A DNA stretch of 64,000 bases from the NCBI GenBank assembly GCA_945952105.1, contig CAMFGZ010000013.1:62001-126000 (forward strand), in the 5' to 3' direction. Positions 1 through 9,082 of the stretch are shown piece by piece. A program made the position numbers and the translations under genes. The stretch is from an uncultured Rhodospirillaceae bacterium. GTDB lineage: Bacteria > Pseudomonadota > Alphaproteobacteria > Reyranellales > Reyranellaceae. The first letter of the stretch is position 1; the number at the start of each line of letters is the position of its first letter. The notes under the pieces are model-generated. The model was not told where the DNA came from. It searched no databases and saw only the letters and a list, made by a program, of their open reading frames with translations.

Positions 1-1141
1 GCAAGGGGATGCGTACCGGACACACGCTCTCGCAGCGGCCGCAGAAGGTCGAGGCGTTGGGCAGGTTGCTCGCCTCCTCGACACCCACGAGCTGCGGCGT
101 CAGCACGGCGCCCATCGGGCCGGGATAGACCCAGCCATAGGCGTGACCGCCGACGGCGCCGTAAACCGGGCAGTGGTTCATGCAGGCGCCGCAGCGGATG
201 CAGCGCAGGATCTCCTGCATCTCGGTGCCGAGCACCGAGGAGCGCCCGTTGTCGAGCAGCACCACGTGATACTGCTCGGGTCCGTCGAGATCCTCCCGCT
301 TCTTCGGGCCGGTGTTCAGCGTCGTATAGGCGGAAGACTCCTGGCCCGTCGCCGAACGCGCCAGGACGCGCAGCAGCACCGCGGCATCCTCGAGCGTGGG
401 AATCACCTTCTCGATGCTGGCCAGCACGATGTGCATTCTCGGCAGCGTGTTGGAGAGATCGGCATTGCCTTCGTTGGTCACCAGCATCGACGAGCCGGTC
501 TCGGCCACCAGGAAGTTGGCGCCGGTCAGGCCGACATCGGCATCGAGGAACTTCTGGCGCAGGACGTAGCGCGCCTCTGCGACGAGATCGTTACGCTCGG
601 TCAGCCGCTTGTCGAAGCCGAGCTTTGCATGGTGTTCGAGGAACGTGTCGGCGACCTGGTCCTTGGTGAGATGGACCGCCGGGGCGATGATGTGGCTGGG
701 CGGCTCGTTGCGCAGCTGGATGATGTACTCGCCGAGATCGGTCTCGACCGGCGCGATACCCAGCGCCTCGAGATGTTCGTTCAGCGCGATCTCCTCCGCC
801 ACCATCGACTTCGATTTGGCGACGGTGCGCGCGTTAACGCTCTTGCACAGGTCCGCGATGATGCGTCTTGCATCGGCGGCGGTCGGTGCCCAGTGCACCT
901 TGCCGCCCAGGGCGATCACCTTGCGCTCGAACTCCTCGAGATAGAAATCGAGATGAGCCAGCGTGTGGTTCTTGATGTCGCGCGCCCGGTCGCGCAACGC
1001 CTCGAACTCGGGCAGCCGCTCGGCCGCCTGGCGCCTGCGCTCGGAGAAGCCGACCTTCAGCTTGGCCAGCGAATCCTGCAGATTGGGATCGGCCAGCGCG
1101 TGACCGACATTCGACTTGAAGGCATGGGCGGTGGATTCCAT
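1..1141 (-). CDS. lutB: LutB-like lactate utilisation iron-sulfur protein (3' end beyond the window)
   Basis: Only the N-terminal 380 codons lie in the window. LutB is the iron-sulfur/LUD subunit of the LutABC L-lactate oxidation complex in the cytoplasm. The N-terminal LUD region has motifs such as NFLVAETGSSMLVTNEGNADL. It is followed by a ferredoxin-type cluster CIRCGACMNHCPVYG near residue 320 and the start of a second one (CGRCESVCP) just before the edge. The ATG overlaps the lutA stop as TGATG, so the two genes are translationally coupled. The missing C-terminus, and probably lutC, lie left of base 1. A broader LUD/ferredoxin protein is the only real alternative. Confidence 0.9.
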   Translation of the reverse strand, partial: MESTAHAFKSNVGHALADPNLQDSLAKLKVGFSERRRQAAERLPEFEALRDRARDIKNHTLAHLDFYLEEFERKVIALGGKVHWAPTAADARRIIADLCKSVNARTVAKSKSMVAEEIALNEHLEALGIAPVETDLGEYIIQLRNEPPSHIIAPAVHLTKDQVADTFLEHHAKLGFDKRLTERNDLVAEARYVLRQKFLDADVGLTGANFLVAETGSSMLVTNEGNADLSNTLPRMHIVLASIEKVIPTLEDAAVLLRVLARSATGQESSAYTTLNTGPKKREDLDGPEQYHVVLLDNGRSSVLGTEMQEILRCIRCGACMNHCPVYGAVGGHAYGWVYPGPMGAVLTPQLVGVEEASNLPNASTFCGRCESVCPVRIPL

Positions 1142-1932
1142 CAGCCGCGCTCCGGCTCGCCGATGGCGGGCAGGTCGCCCATCCCGGCCAGCACTTCGGC
1201 GACGTGGCGCACCTGCACGGCGCTGCCTTCGCGCTGCAGCTTGCCCGCCATGTTCATCAGGCAGCCGAGATCGCCGGCCAGCAGCGTGCCGGCGCCGGTC
1301 GCGGCGATGTCGGCCGTCTTCTCGGCCACCATGGCGTTGGAGATTTCCGGATACTTCACGCAGAAAGTGCCGCCGAAGCCGCAGCAGACTTCCGGCGTCT
1401 TCATCTCGTTGAGCGCGAGGCCCTGCACGGAGCCGAGCAGTCCGCGTGGCTGCTGCTTCACGCCGAGCTCGCGCAGGCCCGAGCAGGAATCGTGGTAGGT
1501 CACGGCGCCGTCGTAGCGCGCGGCGACTTTCTTGACGCCCAACACGTCGACCAGGAACGACATCAGCTCGTAGCTGCGGCCCGCGAGGTTCTCCGCACGT
1601 GCCTTCGATGCCGGATCGTCGTCGAACAGGCCAGGATAGTGATGCGACAGCATCCCCCCGCACGAACCCGAAGGCGCCACCACGGCGTCGTACCCCTCGA
1701 AGGCGTCGATGACCTGAAGCGCGATGGCGCGCGTCGTTGCGCGGTCGCCGGAATTGTAGGCCGGCTGGCCGCAGCAGACCTGGAGCGCCGGCACGTCGAC
1801 GGTGCAGCCGGCGTCCTCGAGGAGCTTCACCGCGGCGAAGCCGACCGACGGCCGGAACAGGTCGACGAGGCAGGTGACGAAAAGCGCGACACGGCGCGGG
1901 CGGGTGGAGGGATTGGCGGGCGAGCTGGACAC
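1141..1932 (-). CDS. lutA: LutA-like (Fe-S)-binding oxidoreductase subunit
   Basis: This 263-residue protein carries the two CCG-type cysteine motifs of the LutA/GlpC/HdrB family: LQVCCGQPAYNSG near residue 55 and EVCCGFGGTFCVKYPE near residue 185, with a further HDSCSGLRELG. These are expected iron-sulfur ligands of the L-lactate oxidation complex. The start used is a GTG (reverse complement of 1930-1932) before VALFVTCLVD; no better ATG is in frame. It is the first gene of a lutA-lutB operon, and its TGA overlaps the lutB ATG. No lldR-type regulator is visible next to it. Confidence 0.9.
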   Translation of the reverse strand: MSSSPANPSTRPRRVALFVTCLVDLFRPSVGFAAVKLLEDAGCTVDVPALQVCCGQPAYNSGDRATTRAIALQVIDAFEGYDAVVAPSGSCGGMLSHHYPGLFDDDPASKARAENLAGRSYELMSFLVDVLGVKKVAARYDGAVTYHDSCSGLRELGVKQQPRGLLGSVQGLALNEMKTPEVCCGFGGTFCVKYPEISNAMVAEKTADIAATGAGTLLAGDLGCLMNMAGKLQREGSAVQVRHVAEVLAGMGDLPAIGEPERG

Positions 1933-2041
1933 GCCGCGAACATGGCAGCGGCGAATTTGGCGTGCAACGCCCGCTTGTCTGGAAAGACTCTAAGGTCAGT
2001 CGTCCCGAGCAACGTCCGCCGCGGGCCGGCCGTTGTCCGCC

Positions 2042-2818
2042 ATGTTCCGACGCACGCTCCTCCTGTCGGCCCTGCTTGCCCCGGCGCTGCGTCCCGCTGG
2101 GAGCCGGGCTGCATCGCCCCCTCTCGTGCCGCCCTGCGGAGGGCGGCCGCAGCCGGCCTATCCACCTTTGGGCGCACCACCCTCCGCGGCGGTCTGGTCC
2201 GAGGCCGAGCTGAAGAGTCAGGCCTGGCAGCCTCCCGGCTGCCTGCCTTGGGCGTCCGGCCGGACGCGGTTCGTTGCGGCCCTGGCGGGCCGGTTCCAAT
2301 CGCAGGCTTCCGCCGATCAGATTGCGGCCCGGCTAACCGGTATGTCGGCCCTGCCGTCCATCCGCTACTGGTCGACCTCCGACAAGGCGTGGAAGCCCTT
2401 GGCCTCGCAGGCCGGGATGCTGACGGGTGCCGACGGAGTGCCAGCGCCGGATCCCACGCCGGCCAACCTGCAAACCGGGCACACGCTGCACTATTTCGAG
2501 ACGGGCCGCGCCGGCCGTACCGTCTATCGCCTGTCGGTGCTGGAACGCCGTCCCGAGCGGGTCGTGCTGGCCACCGAAAACGTGACGGCCATGCGCGTGG
2601 CCATCGTCACCGCGTTCGAGCCGGGCGCGCTGCAATCCGCCTTCTTCATCGAGCGGCTGGGCGGCGATGTGTGGGGCTACTATCAGGTGATGCGCGCGAC
2701 CGACGGCGCCAGCAGCTTGGCTTTGGGCAGGGAGGCGTCCTATCTCAACCGGCTGGCGGCCCTCTATCGCCACACGGCCGGCGTTCCGACCGATCAGGAA
2801 CCGCCGCTCGCGCCCTGA
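2042..2818 (+). CDS. Exported protein of unknown function (possibly DUF6675 family)
   Basis: 258 residues from the ATG at 2042; a TTG nine bases upstream is also in frame. The N-terminus MFRRTLLLSALLAPAL looks like a signal peptide, so the protein is probably periplasmic. The mature part has conserved-looking segments such as WQPPGCLPW, IRYWSTSDKAWKPL, ATENVTAMR and GDVWGYYQVMR. From memory these resemble the uncharacterised DUF6675 family, but I could not search. There are no catalytic motifs and only one Cys pair candidate. It is divergent from lutA and convergent with mltA, four bases away, so it is probably a single-gene unit. Function unknown. Confidence 0.75.
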   Translation: MFRRTLLLSALLAPALRPAGSRAASPPLVPPCGGRPQPAYPPLGAPPSAAVWSEAELKSQAWQPPGCLPWASGRTRFVAALAGRFQSQASADQIAARLTGMSALPSIRYWSTSDKAWKPLASQAGMLTGADGVPAPDPTPANLQTGHTLHYFETGRAGRTVYRLSVLERRPERVVLATENVTAMRVAIVTAFEPGALQSAFFIERLGGDVWGYYQVMRATDGASSLALGREASYLNRLAALYRHTAGVPTDQEPPLAP

Positions 2819-2822
2819 GCGC

Positions 2823-3926
2823 TCAGTTCTTGTTGGGCACCAGGATGACGGCGCGGCCATCGCTGTTCATGCGGCCGGCCCAATCGGCGGCCTGCGCGCC
2901 ACTGCCGTAAAACACGTCGCCGCGCGCCGGGCCCTTGATCGCGGCGCCGGTGTCCTGGGCGATCATCAGGCGGCGATAGGATTCGGTGGCGCCGGGCTTG
3001 CGATAGACGGGGCGGCGGGTGTCGATCCAGACCGGTGTGCCGTAGGGCGTGAACATCGGATCGACGGCCATGCTGCGCTGGGCCGTCAGCGGCACGCCCT
3101 GGGCGCCGATCGGCGCGGAGGTCTTGGTGTCCTTGAAGAAGATGTAGCGCTCGTTCTTGCGCATCACGTCACGCGCCTGCTGCGGATTTCGCTTCAGCCA
3201 GTCGCGGATCGCGGGCCAGGTCGCGTCTTCCTTCTTCATCACGCCCATCTCGACCAGCACGGTGCCGATGGCGGTGTAGGGACGATTGTTGGACCCGTCG
3301 AAGCCGAGAGTCATCGTGCCGCCCTCGGCGAGCTGCACGCGGCCGCTGCCCTGGACCTGGACCTCGAAGAGTCCGACGGGATCCTGCACGTAGGCGATCT
3401 CGAGGCCCTTGCCCTTGAGCGCGCCGGCGTCGATCTCGGCGCGCGTGAAATAGGGCTGGTCCGTCAGGTCGGGCGGCTTGCGATAGACCGGCACGGTGAA
3501 GAGGCGCGACGGCACCTTGCTGCCGCGTAGCTCGGGCTCGAAATAGCCGGTGAATTTTCCCTGCACCTCGACGATCAGCGGCCGGAAATTCGTCTCGAAG
3601 AAGGCGCGGGAGGCGCGGGCGTCGCCGGCTTTCACCGCCGCGGCGGCGTTGCAGATGCGTCCCCATTCGCCCGGCGTGATCGTCTTCTCGCCGCCGTCGG
3701 TGGCGATCTTCATGTCGGGACCGGCGGTCAGCTTGGGGCAGGAGCGACGAAAGGCGGCGAGCGCCTCGGCGTGGCGATCCTCCGCCCAGCCGGCGATCTC
3801 GTTGTACGAGGTCGGCTCCATCGACACCCGCTGCTGCTGCGGCGTGCCGGTCGTCGAGGCACAGGCGGAGAGAAGGCCGGCGACGGCCAGCAGGGCCGCG
3901 CTACCGGCGAGGAGGCTCCATCGCAT
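2823..3926 (-). CDS. mltA: Membrane-bound lytic murein transglycosylase A
   Basis: 367 residues with a lipoprotein-like leader (LLSACAS, Cys near residue 22). MltA cleaves the MurNAc-GlcNAc bond of peptidoglycan, leaving 1,6-anhydro ends, at the inner face of the outer membrane. The MltA core includes GKFTGYFEPEL and VQGSGRVQL. The C-terminal 3D domain has IAQDTGAAIKGPARGD with its Asp residues and FYGSGAQAADWAG. The gene lies 18 bp after the Tim44-like gene, with a GGGGAGG ribosome site in the gap, an arrangement common in alphaproteobacteria. Confidence 0.93.
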   Translation of the reverse strand: MRWSLLAGSAALLAVAGLLSACASTTGTPQQQRVSMEPTSYNEIAGWAEDRHAEALAAFRRSCPKLTAGPDMKIATDGGEKTITPGEWGRICNAAAAVKAGDARASRAFFETNFRPLIVEVQGKFTGYFEPELRGSKVPSRLFTVPVYRKPPDLTDQPYFTRAEIDAGALKGKGLEIAYVQDPVGLFEVQVQGSGRVQLAEGGTMTLGFDGSNNRPYTAIGTVLVEMGVMKKEDATWPAIRDWLKRNPQQARDVMRKNERYIFFKDTKTSAPIGAQGVPLTAQRSMAVDPMFTPYGTPVWIDTRRPVYRKPGATESYRRLMIAQDTGAAIKGPARGDVFYGSGAQAADWAGRMNSDGRAVILVPNKN

Positions 3927-3944
3927 TCCCGGAAAAGCCTCCCC

Positions 3945-4670
3945 TTAGCCTTCGCTTTCGGTCTTGATGAGCTGCCAGTTGGGATCGCCCGAATTCGTGT
4001 CGCGGCGGAAGGTCCAGAGGTCGACCACCTTCTGTACTTCGTTGGGATTGCCGTCGACGATCTGGCTGTCGGCGTTGCGCACGACGTTGATCTGCTCGCT
4101 GACGAAGCGCACCGTGACGACCGCGTTCGTACCCTGAAGTTCCGCCGCGGCGATGTCGGACGCCTCGAAGCCGATCAGCGTCGTTTCCGCCTTTTCGTTA
4201 CGCTCGATGCGCCCGCGGATGGCGGCTTCGAAGCTGGCATAGGTCGCGCTGTCGAGCAGCGGCTTCAACGACGCCGTGTCGCCGCGTGCAAAAGCCTCGA
4301 CGATGGCCGTGAACGCGGCGCGCGCGCCGCCCGTGAAGCCGATCGGCTCGAAGCCGGGATCGGCCGCTCGAATGGCTGCGATACCGGCCGTTGCGGTCGG
4401 CATCACGGTGGCGCGAATGCCGCCCGGTCCGCTGGTGGGAGAAGACTGGCGCGGCGCCGGCGCATTGGCCGTCGGCAGCGGCACGACGTTGTCGTTCCCC
4501 TGCGAGGAATCGCCGACGCGCGGCGTGGCAGGCGGCGGCGCGGGCGGCGTGAACGGATCGCGCGCCGGCGGCTGCTCGTTGCCGGTGCGTTTGCCCAGGA
4601 CGGACCGCAGCCTCAGGATCAAGAAGACCGCGACCAACCCGATCAGGATGATGTCGTAGTTATTACCCAC
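3945..4670 (-). CDS. Tim44/TimA-like domain protein
   Basis: 241 residues with an N-terminal membrane anchor (YDIILIGLVAVFLILRLRSVLGKR), a Pro-rich linker of about 60 residues, then a Tim44-like domain (FARGDTASLKPLLDSATYASFEAAI, VVTVRFVSEQINVV, VDLWTFRRD and a closing NWQLIKTE). The family relates to the mitochondrial import motor subunit Tim44; the bacterial TimA role is not settled. A single N-terminal anchor with a cytoplasmic domain is the likely topology. It precedes mltA in what looks like a two-gene operon. Confidence 0.88.
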   Translation of the reverse strand: MGNNYDIILIGLVAVFLILRLRSVLGKRTGNEQPPARDPFTPPAPPPATPRVGDSSQGNDNVVPLPTANAPAPRQSSPTSGPGGIRATVMPTATAGIAAIRAADPGFEPIGFTGGARAAFTAIVEAFARGDTASLKPLLDSATYASFEAAIRGRIERNEKAETTLIGFEASDIAAAELQGTNAVVTVRFVSEQINVVRNADSQIVDGNPNEVQKVVDLWTFRRDTNSGDPNWQLIKTESEG

Positions 4671-4778
4671 GATGGCGCTCCGAAGGCTCGCTGTCCCACC
4701 CGTTCGACTGTCTCAAATTACATAGGCCGCGAATAGGGAAAGGGCAAGGCAACGACCGGCCCCGCTTCGGAGCCAGGT

Positions 4779-6131
4779 TCAGGCGGACAGGACCACAATA
4801 TCGACCGATTCGCCGACACCTGCGACCTCCCGGCGGGGGCGGCGCTCATGCGGCGCGATGGCACGATATCCCTGCCGTTCGGCGAGCGCGTAGGTCGCGC
4901 CGTCAGTGAGCGCGCGCGTCCGCTCCACCTTGTTATGCTTCTCCAGCTTGGCGGCAAAGTTCACGGCATCGCCGATGACCGTGAATTCGAGGCGTTCGCC
5001 ATCGCCCACGGCCCCGAACACGACCCGGCCCGAGGAGGCCGCCAGACCGATGTCGAGGGGCGGCAGGCCTGCAGCCCGCCGCTCGGTTGCCCAGGCCGCC
5101 GCGGCCGCCATGACGGCGTCGGCGGCCCGCAACGCGTCGGCGGCCGCCGTAACGGAAGGTTTCACGGCGCCGAAAGACGCCAGGATGCCGTCCCCCAGGA
5201 ACTTGTCGATGCTGCCGCCCGCCGCCACGATCAGCGGGCAGACCCGGTGCTGGTAGTCCTGCAGGACCTTCATCACCTCGTCGGGCGACAGTTCCGTCGA
5301 CAGGCGGGTGAAGCCGCGCAGGTCGACCGTCAGGATGGCGGCGTCGCGCACCTCTCCCTCCCCGGCCTTGATCGACATCTCCGCGCCACGGATACGGGCC
5401 GCCACGCCGGGATCGAAGAAGCGCGAGAGATCCTGCACCGCCGCGCCCTCGCTCACTGCCTGGACCATCAGGTGGCGGGCCCGCGAAATGGCGAGTGCCA
5501 GGACGAGCGTGGTGAGCAGGATGGCGATGATCTTGTCGACCTCGGCATGGATCAGCAGCGCGTTGGAGGTCATGTACTCGACGAAGTCGTCGGTCGGATT
5601 GGCCGGCCCGCCGCGCCCGCCGATGGCGTAGAGGATCAGGCCGATCCAGCCGGCGATCGCGGCCAGGCCGGTGAACAGCACGAAGCGCGCCTCGAAGCGC
5701 AGCGCCCTGAGGGCGATGAAGAGGAACACGTAGAGAAGCGTCGGCACCTTCAGGTAGAAGACGGCCGGCTGCGCGTATTTGTAGTGGAACGAATAGATGA
5801 GTCCCATCAGCAGGAAGATGTCGGCGACCACCGACAGGTAGAGCATCCAGGGACGCAGCAGGCGGGCATAGGCGAGGCCCAGGCGAACGAGGCAAAAGGC
5901 GCCGTAGATCGCCAGAACCTCGAATTCGAAGGAATAGTCCTCCTGCACCACGCCGCCCGGCATGGTGCTGGTCTCGTAGACCGTCGTTACGAGCACGACG
6001 ATGACGAGCTGGACCCAGCCGATCAGGATCTCGCTCTGCTCCTGCTGCCGCGCGATCGCTTCCCGGACCCGGTCCGGCAGCTGCGCCATCTCGCCGCCGC
6101 CGAACAGCCAGTCGCGCAAGCGCGAACGCAT
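4779..6131 (-). CDS. Membrane adenylate/guanylate cyclase, class III
   Basis: 450 residues from the ATG that overlaps the upstream methyltransferase stop (TGATG); a GTG six bases earlier is possible. About six hydrophobic segments span residues 35-220. A class III cyclase domain follows at about 255-440. The two metal Asp residues are visible in LTVDLRGFTRL and DKFLGDGILASFG, and the Lys of DKFLGD is the type associated with adenine specificity. The transition-state region reads FTVIGDAVNFAAKLE: the usual Arg (AARLE) is Lys here, which may lower activity. It should make cAMP, or less likely cGMP, at the inner membrane. It is the last gene of an operon with a metallo-hydrolase. Confidence 0.9.
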   Translation of the reverse strand: MRSRLRDWLFGGGEMAQLPDRVREAIARQQEQSEILIGWVQLVIVVLVTTVYETSTMPGGVVQEDYSFEFEVLAIYGAFCLVRLGLAYARLLRPWMLYLSVVADIFLLMGLIYSFHYKYAQPAVFYLKVPTLLYVFLFIALRALRFEARFVLFTGLAAIAGWIGLILYAIGGRGGPANPTDDFVEYMTSNALLIHAEVDKIIAILLTTLVLALAISRARHLMVQAVSEGAAVQDLSRFFDPGVAARIRGAEMSIKAGEGEVRDAAILTVDLRGFTRLSTELSPDEVMKVLQDYQHRVCPLIVAAGGSIDKFLGDGILASFGAVKPSVTAAADALRAADAVMAAAAAWATERRAAGLPPLDIGLAASSGRVVFGAVGDGERLEFTVIGDAVNFAAKLEKHNKVERTRALTDGATYALAERQGYRAIAPHERRPRREVAGVGESVDIVVLSA

Positions 6132-6967
6132 CAGCACTTTTCCAGCCAGAGGCTGGCGGGCATCGCATCCGGCGGTCGCGGCAGGCGGGCGATCACCGAG
6201 GTCGCGAGGCGGTCGGCCATGCGCCGCTCGGCCCAGACGCTGGAGAAGAGCGGCCTGAAGGCGCCGCTCGTCAGCAGGGGCACCACGCCCTGCTGCTCGT
6301 TGTAGGCGCGCCAGCCCCAGATGGCGGGATAGTCGAACGGCAGGAAGATGTCGTGGATGTGCACCAGCGCGCCGGACGGCAGCCCCGGCAGGACGCGGTT
6401 CAGCAGGATGTCGACGTCGCTGCCCGGCATCAGGATGTGGCTCGAATCGATGAAGAGGACGTCGTCCTTCATCAGCCCGTCGAAGACCTTGGGCGGCGCC
6501 GCCTGAAGGGTCGACGACTTCACGCGCACGCCGGGCAGGTCGGCGATATCGGCCCGCGGCGCGGGATCGATCGCCAGGATCTCGCCGACGCCGCCCACGG
6601 CCTTGGACAGAAGGCGGGTCGAATGGCCGGAGCCGACTTCGATGATGTGGCGCGGCTTGCGCTCCCGCACCAAAGCATAGGCGACGGCGGCATCAAGCGA
6701 GGGAAACCACGACTGCTCGAACAGCGCCTTGCAGCTCTGCAAGGCATCCGCGCGGGCATCGACGGCATCGAGCACGGCGTTGAACTGGTCCGCGTGCTCC
6801 TCGAACAGTCGTTCGATCGCGGGATAGGGCGGTTGCGCACCGGGCGGCGGCAGCAACGGTGCGTAGCGATGCGGAATGAACCAGCCGCGGGGCTTCATCC
6901 CGAGCACGGTCGGCAATCCCAACGCAAACCGCCTCCAGCGGCCGCGCAGGCTGGGCGTGGCGCTCAT
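6131..6967 (-). CDS. Class I SAM-dependent methyltransferase
   Basis: 278 residues with the SAM-binding motif I at about residue 112 (IIEVGSGHSTRLL) and a following acidic strand (ILAIDPAP). DDVLFIDSSH and GALVHIHDIFLPFDYP resemble Methyltransf_24-type enzymes that often modify sugars or small molecules. The substrate is unknown. The gene sits between a metallo-hydrolase gene (10 bp upstream) and a nucleotide cyclase gene, which it overlaps by one base, so all three are probably co-transcribed. No membrane segment is visible, so a cytoplasmic location is likely. Confidence 0.85.
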   Translation of the reverse strand: MSATPSLRGRWRRFALGLPTVLGMKPRGWFIPHRYAPLLPPPGAQPPYPAIERLFEEHADQFNAVLDAVDARADALQSCKALFEQSWFPSLDAAVAYALVRERKPRHIIEVGSGHSTRLLSKAVGGVGEILAIDPAPRADIADLPGVRVKSSTLQAAPPKVFDGLMKDDVLFIDSSHILMPGSDVDILLNRVLPGLPSGALVHIHDIFLPFDYPAIWGWRAYNEQQGVVPLLTSGAFRPLFSSVWAERRMADRLATSVIARLPRPPDAMPASLWLEKC

Positions 6968-6977
6968 CGGGACATGC

Positions 6978-7862
6978 TCACGGTGTTAGGGTCAGGCCTT
7001 CATGGGAGACGAGGACGCGCGGCAGGCCGCTCTTCGCGAGGCCGGGCCGCAGGGCGGCGGCCGCGCGCGCCACGTTGTCCATGAAGGCGTCGTCATGGCT
7101 GGGATCGTGATGGAAGATGGCGAGGGTGCCGATCCCGGCGGCATCCGCGATGCGAACGCCCTCCTGCCAGGTCGAGTGGCCCCAGCCGCGATATCGTTCG
7201 TACTCCTCGTCGGTATAGCTCGAATCGTAGATCATCACGTCGGCGTCACGGCAAAGGTCGACGATGTTGCGGTCGATCTCGCCTGCCCGGTGTTCGGTGT
7301 CGGTGATGTAGCAGATCGACTTGCCGAGATGGTCGACGCGATAGCCGGTTGCGCCGTTGGGATGGTTGAGCGGTGCCGTGCGCAGGGTGACGGCTCCGCA
7401 CGACAATGCGTCGCCCGCCCGGAACTCCTTGAACTCCACCCGGGCCTGGAAGATGTCGAGCGAGACCGGATAGAGCGGCGCCTGCATCAGATGGCCGACC
7501 ACCTTCTTCAACGTATAGGGCGCCTCGAGATGCCCGGCCCACATCCGGACCGAGCTGCGCTGGTCGAAGAGCGGTGCGAAGAAGGTGAGGCCCGAAATGT
7601 GATCGAGATGCGTGTGGGTGAAGTAGATATCGATGTCGAGCGGCGCCTGGCGCGCGAGTTCGACGCCCAGCGTGCGGATACCCGTTCCGGCGTCGAAGAT
7701 CATGCGCCGGCCTCCCGCGGTGATTTCCAGGCACGAGGTATTGCCGCCATAGCGCGCGTATTCCGCGCCGGGACATGAGATGGATCCCCGCACGCCCCAG
7801 AACCGGACTTTAAGACCGTCGACCAACAAACCCTTCCCGACAAGTACGACACCAGAGTCCAC
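6978..7862 (-). CDS. Metallo-beta-lactamase-fold hydrolase
   Basis: The protein has the N-terminal signature VRFWGVRGSISCPG, YGGNTSCLEI, and the metal site THTHLDHISG (HxHxDH) near residue 100, with later ligands in APLNHPNG, YITDTEH and IFHHDPSHDD. This subgroup includes RNase Z-like and cyclic-nucleotide phosphodiesterase-like enzymes. The substrate cannot be read from the sequence. The GTG at 7862 gives 294 residues; the conserved region starts only about 17 residues later, so a downstream TTG start is possible. First gene of an operon leading to a methyltransferase and a class III cyclase, which makes a signalling-related hydrolase attractive but unproven. Confidence 0.88.
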   Translation of the reverse strand: MDSGVVLVGKGLLVDGLKVRFWGVRGSISCPGAEYARYGGNTSCLEITAGGRRMIFDAGTGIRTLGVELARQAPLDIDIYFTHTHLDHISGLTFFAPLFDQRSSVRMWAGHLEAPYTLKKVVGHLMQAPLYPVSLDIFQARVEFKEFRAGDALSCGAVTLRTAPLNHPNGATGYRVDHLGKSICYITDTEHRAGEIDRNIVDLCRDADVMIYDSSYTDEEYERYRGWGHSTWQEGVRIADAAGIGTLAIFHHDPSHDDAFMDNVARAAAALRPGLAKSGLPRVLVSHEGLTLTP

Positions 7863-8025
7863 AGGGAGGCGGGTGCCGTCAACCGAGGCGCGAGCCTCCC
7901 GCCGTCTGGCCGCATTCTTGCGTGGCGATCCGGGCGGCTGTTTTTCTCGTATTCTTGCAGTCGGCGGTCGAATCCGGCGTCCCGACTGCGTTGCCTACTG
8001 CCCGGTTCGGAGCAATACTTTGCCT

Positions 8026-8397
8026 ATGGACCCTGTCAACCAAGCTTCCGCCCCGGCGCTCGCCGCGCCGCCCCTGCGTTGCGCCAAGTTCGCCATCGGC
8101 CAGGTGGTGAAGCACCGGATCTACCCCTTCCGGGGCGTGATCTTCGACGTCGATCCGGTGTTCGCGAACACCGAGGAGTGGCTGTCGTCGATCCCGGAAG
8201 AGGTGCGGCCGCGCCGGGACCAGCCCTTCTACCATCTGCTCGCCGAGAACGCGCAGACCACCTACGTGGCCTATGTCTCGGAGCAGAACCTGCTGGCCGA
8301 CGATACCGGCAAGCCGGTGTCGCACCCGCAGGTGCCGCAGTTCTTCAAGGAGCTGAAGCGCGGCCACTACGTCTCGCGCGAGCGCGCTCTCCACTAG
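8026..8397 (+). CDS. hspQ: HspQ-like heat shock protein (YccV family)
   Basis: 123 residues from the ATG at 8026. The core from residue 20 (AKFAIGQVVKHRIYPFRGV, IFDVDP) through FYHLLAEN and YVAYVSEQNL matches the hemimethylated-DNA-binding/HspQ family. In enterobacteria HspQ acts as a Lon specificity factor and is heat-induced. The 20-residue N-terminal Ala/Pro tail is extra. It is transcribed divergently from the metallo-hydrolase gene. The 163 bp upstream contain a repeated ATTCTTGC, but I could not define a convincing heat-shock promoter there. Confidence 0.9.
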   Translation: MDPVNQASAPALAAPPLRCAKFAIGQVVKHRIYPFRGVIFDVDPVFANTEEWLSSIPEEVRPRRDQPFYHLLAENAQTTYVAYVSEQNLLADDTGKPVSHPQVPQFFKELKRGHYVSRERALH

Positions 8398-8407
8398 GCG
8401 CGCGTCG

Positions 8408-9070
8408 TCAGCGCAGCGCTGCCGCCACCTGATCGACGGTGGCGGTCCAGCCGACGATCGCGCCCTGGGCGCGGATCATGTCGATCGCCGCTTTCTTGAA
8501 CTCCGGGAAATAGCTTTCGGTCGCGTCCTCGGCCAGTAGGCATTCGAAGCCGCGGTCGTTGGCTTCGCGCATCGTCGTCTGAACGCACACCTCGGTGGTG
8601 ACGCCGGCGAACACGAGATGCGTGATCTTCTTCTCGGCCAGGATCTCGCCGAGCGGCGTCGCGTAGAAGGCGCCCTTGCCGGGCTTGTCGAGCACGATCT
8701 CGCCGGGCCTTGCCGCCAGTTCCGGCACGATGTCGGCACCCGGTTCGCCCGCGATCAGGATGCGGCCCATGGTTCCCGGATCGCCGATCCGCATCGACGG
8801 CTTGCCGCGCAGCCGCTTGGCCGGCGGACAGTCCGACAGGTCGGGCTTGTGGCATTCGCGCGTATGGATGATCGGCAGTCCGGCGGTACGAAAGGTTTCG
8901 ATCAGCCGTCCGACCGTCGGCACGATTGCCGACAGCAGACTCACATCGTTGCCAAGGGTCGCGCCGAAACCGCCCGGCTCGATGAAGTCGCGCTGCATGT
9001 CGATCACGATCAGCGCGAGATGCGCGGGATCGAAGGTGAAGTCGAAAGGCTGTGCGGCGATGGTTTTCAT
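8408..9070 (-). CDS. Isochorismatase-family cysteine hydrolase (paralogue 2)
   Basis: 220 residues. The catalytic triad of the family is visible: Asp in VIDMQRDF (about 24), Lys in LDKPGKGAF (about 128) and Cys in [10 protein letters not shown] (about 163). Such enzymes cleave C-N bonds in biuret, ureidoacrylate, N-carbamoyl amides or nicotinamide; which one applies here is not determinable. It is the last gene of the BMP-type ABC operon, 12 bp after the ATPase gene. It is clearly related to the second copy at 10588-11271, sharing HTRE(C/G)H, GDPG and [11 protein letters not shown]. Cytoplasmic. Confidence 0.88.
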   Translation of the reverse strand: MKTIAAQPFDFTFDPAHLALIVIDMQRDFIEPGGFGATLGNDVSLLSAIVPTVGRLIETFRTAGLPIIHTRECHKPDLSDCPPAKRLRGKPSMRIGDPGTMGRILIAGEPGADIVPELAARPGEIVLDKPGKGAFYATPLGEILAEKKITHLVFAGVTTEVCVQTTMREANDRGFECLLAEDATESYFPEFKKAAIDMIRAQGAIVGWTATVDQVAAALR

Positions 9071-9082
9071 CGATGGCTGCCC

